Part shown: piece by piece, positions 47,967-51,727 of the stretch
How positions within the stretch are numbered: position 1 is the first letter of the stretch
How the letters are laid out: the number at the start of each line of letters is the position of its first letter
NCBI GenBank assembly: GCA_022449945.1
Contig: JAKURM010000004.1
Coordinates: 1 to 51,727 of the forward strand
DNA: 51,727 nt
Origin: Candidatus Thalassarchaeum sp.
GTDB lineage: Archaea; Thermoplasmatota; Poseidoniia; Poseidoniales; Thalassarchaeaceae
Direction: 5' to 3'
The notes under the pieces: generated by a model
Told to the model about the DNA's origin: nothing
What the model saw: only the letters and a program-made list of their open reading frames with translations
The model's database searches: none
Translations under genes and position numbers: made by a program

Positions 47967-48974
47967 GTGGGGCGACTAATTGTCGGCATAGAGAGCACTG
48001 CGCATACCCTTTCATTTGGGGTAGTCGACTCCGATGGGACTTTGTTCCCATCCCATTCGTCGTTATTCCGCCCAGAAGAAGGTGGAATTCACCCGAGAGA
48101 AGCAGCTGACCATCATTCTGATTCGGCATCTAATCTATTGGATATGCTATCTAGTAGCACTGACTTCAATTGGGACTCGGTGGAGGCAATTGCCTTCAGC
48201 CAGGGTCCTGGTCTGGGACCCTGCCTCCGAATCGGAGCATCTGTAGCACGCTCTCTTTCAACCAGCCTCGGAGTACCTTTAATTGGAGTGAATCATTGTG
48301 TGGCACATATTGAAATTGGTAGGAATCAGACTGGCTGCATTGACCCCGTCTTGCTTTATGTTAGCGGTGGGAATACGCAGGTAATTGCACGTTCCGATGG
48401 TAGATACAGGGTACTTGGGGAGACATTAGACATAGGAATAGGCAACATGCTCGATAAATTTGCTCGTTTGCACGGCATTCCATTTCCAGGCGGACCCGAG
48501 ATTGAGAGATTGGCCGACGAATATCTCCAGAAGGCTGAACCGGATATGGACCCAGTTCAGTTGCCATATGGGGTCCAAGGGATGGACATTGCATTCTCTG
48601 GAATCCTCACATCTGCGATTCAGAAAGTATCTGACGGAGCTCCGTTGGAACAAGTCTGCTGGTCACTTCAAGAGCACACATTTGCCACTTGCATAGAAGT
48701 CGCCGAGCGGGCGATGGCACATACGGGTAAAACAGAACTACTTCTCGGTGGAGGAGTTGCATGCAATGGTCGACTTAGGGAGATGTCAAGCATCATGTGT
48801 TCCGAGAGGGACGCAGTTTCGTACTGGCCTGAGAAGGCATACTGTATTGATAATGGGACTATGATCGCTGAATTGGGTAGAAGGATGTACCAGCAAGGCA
48901 TTACTACTAGTCTGGGAGACAGCGGCATCAACCCCCTGCTGCGAACCGATAACACAGACGTAACTTGGCCATAG
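47967..48974 (+). CDS. kae1: tRNA threonylcarbamoyladenosine biosynthesis protein Kae1 (no Bud32 fusion)
   Basis: VGIESTAHTLSFGVV..HPREAADHH..GPGLGPCLRIGA..NHCVAHIEIG..LYVSGGNTQV; GTG start. Confidence 0.95.
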   Translation: MGRLIVGIESTAHTLSFGVVDSDGTLFPSHSSLFRPEEGGIHPREAADHHSDSASNLLDMLSSSTDFNWDSVEAIAFSQGPGLGPCLRIGASVARSLSTSLGVPLIGVNHCVAHIEIGRNQTGCIDPVLLYVSGGNTQVIARSDGRYRVLGETLDIGIGNMLDKFARLHGIPFPGGPEIERLADEYLQKAEPDMDPVQLPYGVQGMDIAFSGILTSAIQKVSDGAPLEQVCWSLQEHTFATCIEVAERAMAHTGKTELLLGGGVACNGRLREMSSIMCSERDAVSYWPEKAYCIDNGTMIAELGRRMYQQGITTSLGDSGINPLLRTDNTDVTWP

Positions 48975-49029
48975 AGTCGCGAATACTTATGAGAGGCCGT
49001 ATGGCCGGTAATACGAGGACGATTAGACA

Positions 49030-49854
49030 GTGCAGAGGAGGAGAAGGAGCAAGCCCGCGCCAAAGGACGTATTTGGCAGTTCCCAACCCGCCCAGCCAAC
49101 AAAGTCCCCAACTCGGTCCAGACCTCCACTACCTTCGCGACCGCGTACCCAGATTACCCCTCCATCGGTTCCTGGAGCCAAGAGCAAGGACGATCAAAAG
49201 CCCACTACGGAGAAACCGAGTGTCGTCGAGCCAATTCTGGAAACTCCAGAGGATAGTTCAGAGCCAATAGATGAATCTGAAGTGAAGGTGGAAGCAGATC
49301 CACAAGAGGAAATTCTCGAGGAGCAGCTTCTAGCTAAACAGCCAAAGCAGAAGAAGACACTTGGTTTGAGCAAGAAGGAAGCGGTACTTGATGCACCTGC
49401 CGAAACTGTGGAAAAACCCCACACCTCAACAAGTCAGAAGGCCAGGGAACTGATAGAGAGCAGCATTCTACGGGCATCTAAACCCGTGGCGACACCTGTA
49501 ACCCCCACAGCAAAGAAGATCGAAACACCCGTGGCGAAGCCAGAAGTCAAGCCAAAAACACAGAGGAAGTTCCGAAACAGAGTCTCTTCATACCAACCTG
49601 CAAATCGCGCCAGGAGACTGGACAGGAGCAGACACATGGAGTACAAATACGAAATGCGAGGAGTCCTGGTCGATATTGGAGTCCCAGAAGAGCATCGATC
49701 CAGTCTCCTTGCCACAATTTGGGCTAGGGGGGAGAGGCAGACCACAAAGGAGGCCAAGGACTTCATCTTGGAAAAGATGGATGAGGGTATAATTGACGAT
49801 GAGCAGCACGACATACTGATCAAGATTGTCGATGGCTACACAGTTAGACGATAA
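49030..49854 (+). CDS. Hypothetical protein: long disordered Pro/Lys/Glu-rich region + small C-terminal helical domain
   Basis: N-terminal low-complexity P/K/T/E-rich 190 aa; conserved-looking C-term MEYKYEMRGVLVDIGVPEEHRSSLLATIWARGERQTTKEAKDFILEKMDEGIIDDEQHDILIKIVDGY. Confidence 0.65.
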   Translation: MQRRRRSKPAPKDVFGSSQPAQPTKSPTRSRPPLPSRPRTQITPPSVPGAKSKDDQKPTTEKPSVVEPILETPEDSSEPIDESEVKVEADPQEEILEEQLLAKQPKQKKTLGLSKKEAVLDAPAETVEKPHTSTSQKARELIESSILRASKPVATPVTPTAKKIETPVAKPEVKPKTQRKFRNRVSSYQPANRARRLDRSRHMEYKYEMRGVLVDIGVPEEHRSSLLATIWARGERQTTKEAKDFILEKMDEGIIDDEQHDILIKIVDGYTVRR

Positions 49855-51412
49855 CATCAGAATGGTTCTTGTCCGTGTGCTTAGTGGGACGTTCATGCCC
49901 AATGGCAGTAAAGACTCCTCACCAGCCGGCTCTCCACCATACCGCCGTGGAATACATGCAGGAATGTACAGGGACAGGCTATGGACCATGAGGCAATATG
50001 CCGGATTCTCTACTCCATCAAAGACCAACCAACGTTTCAGGGCACTCCTCGATGGAGGGCAAACAGGAATCTCTGTAGCATTCGACCTACCAACTCAACT
50101 TGGCCTCGATTCCGATGACCACCAATCGGCCGGTGAGGTGGGGAAGGTAGGAGTCGCTATTGACTCAATTCATGACATGAGAGTCTTATTTGATGGAATT
50201 GACCTAGGGAGAGTTTCCACATCAATGACGATAAATGCGCCTGCAACGACGCTCCTAGCACTCTATGTCGCAGTCGCAGACGAGAGAGGCGTCCGTCGAA
50301 ACGAAATATCCGGAACTGTGCAGAATGACATCCTCAAGGAATATATGGCTAGAGGGCTATACGTATATCCCCCAGAGCAGTCAGTAAGACTAACTACTGA
50401 CCTGATGAACTGGTGCTCCAACAATGCCCCCAGATGGAACACAATTTCCGTTAGTGGTTACCATCTCAGGGAGGCAGGATGCACCGCTGCACAGGAGGTC
50501 GGAATGACATTGTCCAATGCATTATTCTATGCCAGGAGCGCCATAGATTCAGGAATGGAGTTCGACGAATTTGCACCACGGATGTCATTCTTTTTCGCTT
50601 GCCACAACGATTTCCTAGAAGAAATCGCCAAGTTTCGTGCCGCTAGGGAGCTCTGGCATAAATTAGTACTAGACGAGTTCGGTCCATCCGACCCCCGTTC
50701 ATCGCAGCTGAGATTCCACACACAGACATCAGGTGTCACCCTCACCGCACAACAACCCCTGAACAACGCAATTCGCGTTTCATACCAGGCTCTTGCAGCC
50801 GTCCTAGGTGGTACTCAATCACTTCATACTAATAGCTACGACGAGGCACTCGGCCTCCCTACCGAGGATTCCGTAACCATCGCTCTCCGGACTCAGCAGA
50901 TTATCGCAGAGGAGACAGGAATCGCCTCTCACGTAGACCCAATGGGAGGTTCCGAGGCCGTGGAGGAACTAACTGAGAAGATCATCTCTGATTCGCATTC
51001 CATCATCCGGAAGATTGACTCGATGGGAGGTGCCATGGAATGTGTAAAGTCCGGACACCAGCAGAGGCTGATTCACGAAAGTGCTTGGGTTCAACTGAAG
51101 GGGATAGAATCCGGAAGCGAGCTTGTTGTGGGCGTGAATTCCCATTCAAACGAGGACGATCCCGTTTTCGAGGGCATGATAATCGATCCGAAGGACGAGC
51201 GTGATAAGGTGGGCGAACTAGTCGTTATGAAATCAAACCGGGACGAGGCACGAGTCAGTGAATCCCTAGCTGCTCTGGAAGAAATATGTAAGGGGGACGG
51301 AAATGTCATGGATGCACTTATTGTCGCTCTGAAGGCGGAGGCAACAGTAGGGGAAGTCAATGGGGTTATGAGAGAAGTTTTCGGTACATGGATGGCTCCT
51401 AGTGGTGTTTGA
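49832..51412 (+). CDS. mcmA1: Methylmalonyl-CoA mutase large subunit (catalytic N-terminal type)
   Basis: RDRLWTMRQYAGFSTPSKTNQRFRALLDGGQTGISVAFDLPTQLGLDSDD..GRVSTSMTINAPA. Confidence 0.95.
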   Translation: MATQLDDNIRMVLVRVLSGTFMPNGSKDSSPAGSPPYRRGIHAGMYRDRLWTMRQYAGFSTPSKTNQRFRALLDGGQTGISVAFDLPTQLGLDSDDHQSAGEVGKVGVAIDSIHDMRVLFDGIDLGRVSTSMTINAPATTLLALYVAVADERGVRRNEISGTVQNDILKEYMARGLYVYPPEQSVRLTTDLMNWCSNNAPRWNTISVSGYHLREAGCTAAQEVGMTLSNALFYARSAIDSGMEFDEFAPRMSFFFACHNDFLEEIAKFRAARELWHKLVLDEFGPSDPRSSQLRFHTQTSGVTLTAQQPLNNAIRVSYQALAAVLGGTQSLHTNSYDEALGLPTEDSVTIALRTQQIIAEETGIASHVDPMGGSEAVEELTEKIISDSHSIIRKIDSMGGAMECVKSGHQQRLIHESAWVQLKGIESGSELVVGVNSHSNEDDPVFEGMIIDPKDERDKVGELVVMKSNRDEARVSESLAALEEICKGDGNVMDALIVALKAEATVGEVNGVMREVFGTWMAPSGV

Positions 51413-51413
51413 T

Positions 51414-51727
51414 ATGAGTACGGGAAGGATAAACCACATCGGAATAGCGACCAAGTCACTGGATGAAGCTGAGACTCTCTGGTCTGCACTAGGATTCACT
51501 GGTACCAAGGACGAGGAGGTTGCCGAGCAGGGTGTACGCATTCGGCACATGTCCGGATCGCAGGAAACCCGAATCGAACTTCTTGAGCCAATTTCCGATG
51601 ATTCTCCAATAGGGAGGTTCATCGAGAAGAGGGGAGAAGGGATCCAGCAAATCGCCGTCGATGTCTTGGATATGGAGGCCAAGATAGAAGAGCTCATGTC
51701 AATGGGAATCAGGATGATCAACAAAAC
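51414..51727 (+). CDS. mce: Methylmalonyl-CoA epimerase (partial, runs off window)
   Basis: MSTGRINHIGIATKSLDEAETLWSALGF..GVRIRHMSGSQETRIELLEPISDDSPIGRFIEKRGEGIQQIAVDV. Confidence 0.9.
   Translation, partial: MSTGRINHIGIATKSLDEAETLWSALGFTGTKDEEVAEQGVRIRHMSGSQETRIELLEPISDDSPIGRFIEKRGEGIQQIAVDVLDMEAKIEELMSMGIRMINK

Noticed and set aside
1-51727. CRISPR arrays, transposons, toxin-antitoxin or defence islands
   Set aside because: No regularly spaced repeats, transposase/integrase motifs or recognised defence families were found in the ORF translations.

Overview
Gene-dense archaeal chromosome segment. Codon usage, the Kae1, RpoA'/A'', eS1, PAN, MBF1 and eL30 genes, and overall gene content suggest a marine Euryarchaeota / Ca. 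Poseidoniales (MGII/III)-like genome; this taxon is inference only. Main blocks: (i) the methylmalonyl/propionyl-CoA pathway at both ends of the window (pccB, mcm small subunit and meaB on the left; mcm large subunit and epimerase on the right); (ii) a Rieske/cytochrome b operon on the minus strand in which the 'subunit IV' half of cytochrome b is fused to a cytoplasmic HdrD/GlpC-like Fe-S module; (iii) a divergent FtsZ-like GTPase; (iv) a fusion of an Mtq2/HemK2-like methyltransferase with biotin ligase; (v) tRNA-Lys plus the rpoH-rpoB-rpoA'-rpoA''-rpl30e operon, in which RpoH and RpoA'' carry the same N-terminal HhH-like domain; (vi) a family of four coiled-coil proteins; (vii) pdxS, ferredoxin and eS1 with a C-terminal SAP domain, preceded on the opposite strand by a COG1325-like gene interrupted by an in-frame amber codon; (viii) tsr3, MBF1 and PAN; (ix) a complete histidine degradation set (ftcD-fchA-hutU-hutH and a detached hutI) with an AlaX gene; (x) an AT-rich island with tRNA-Val(GAC), an unlisted 50-aa zinc ribbon and a perfect palindrome. 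No CRISPR array, transposase or rRNA was recognised. All assignments come from reading motifs by eye; no database search was run.
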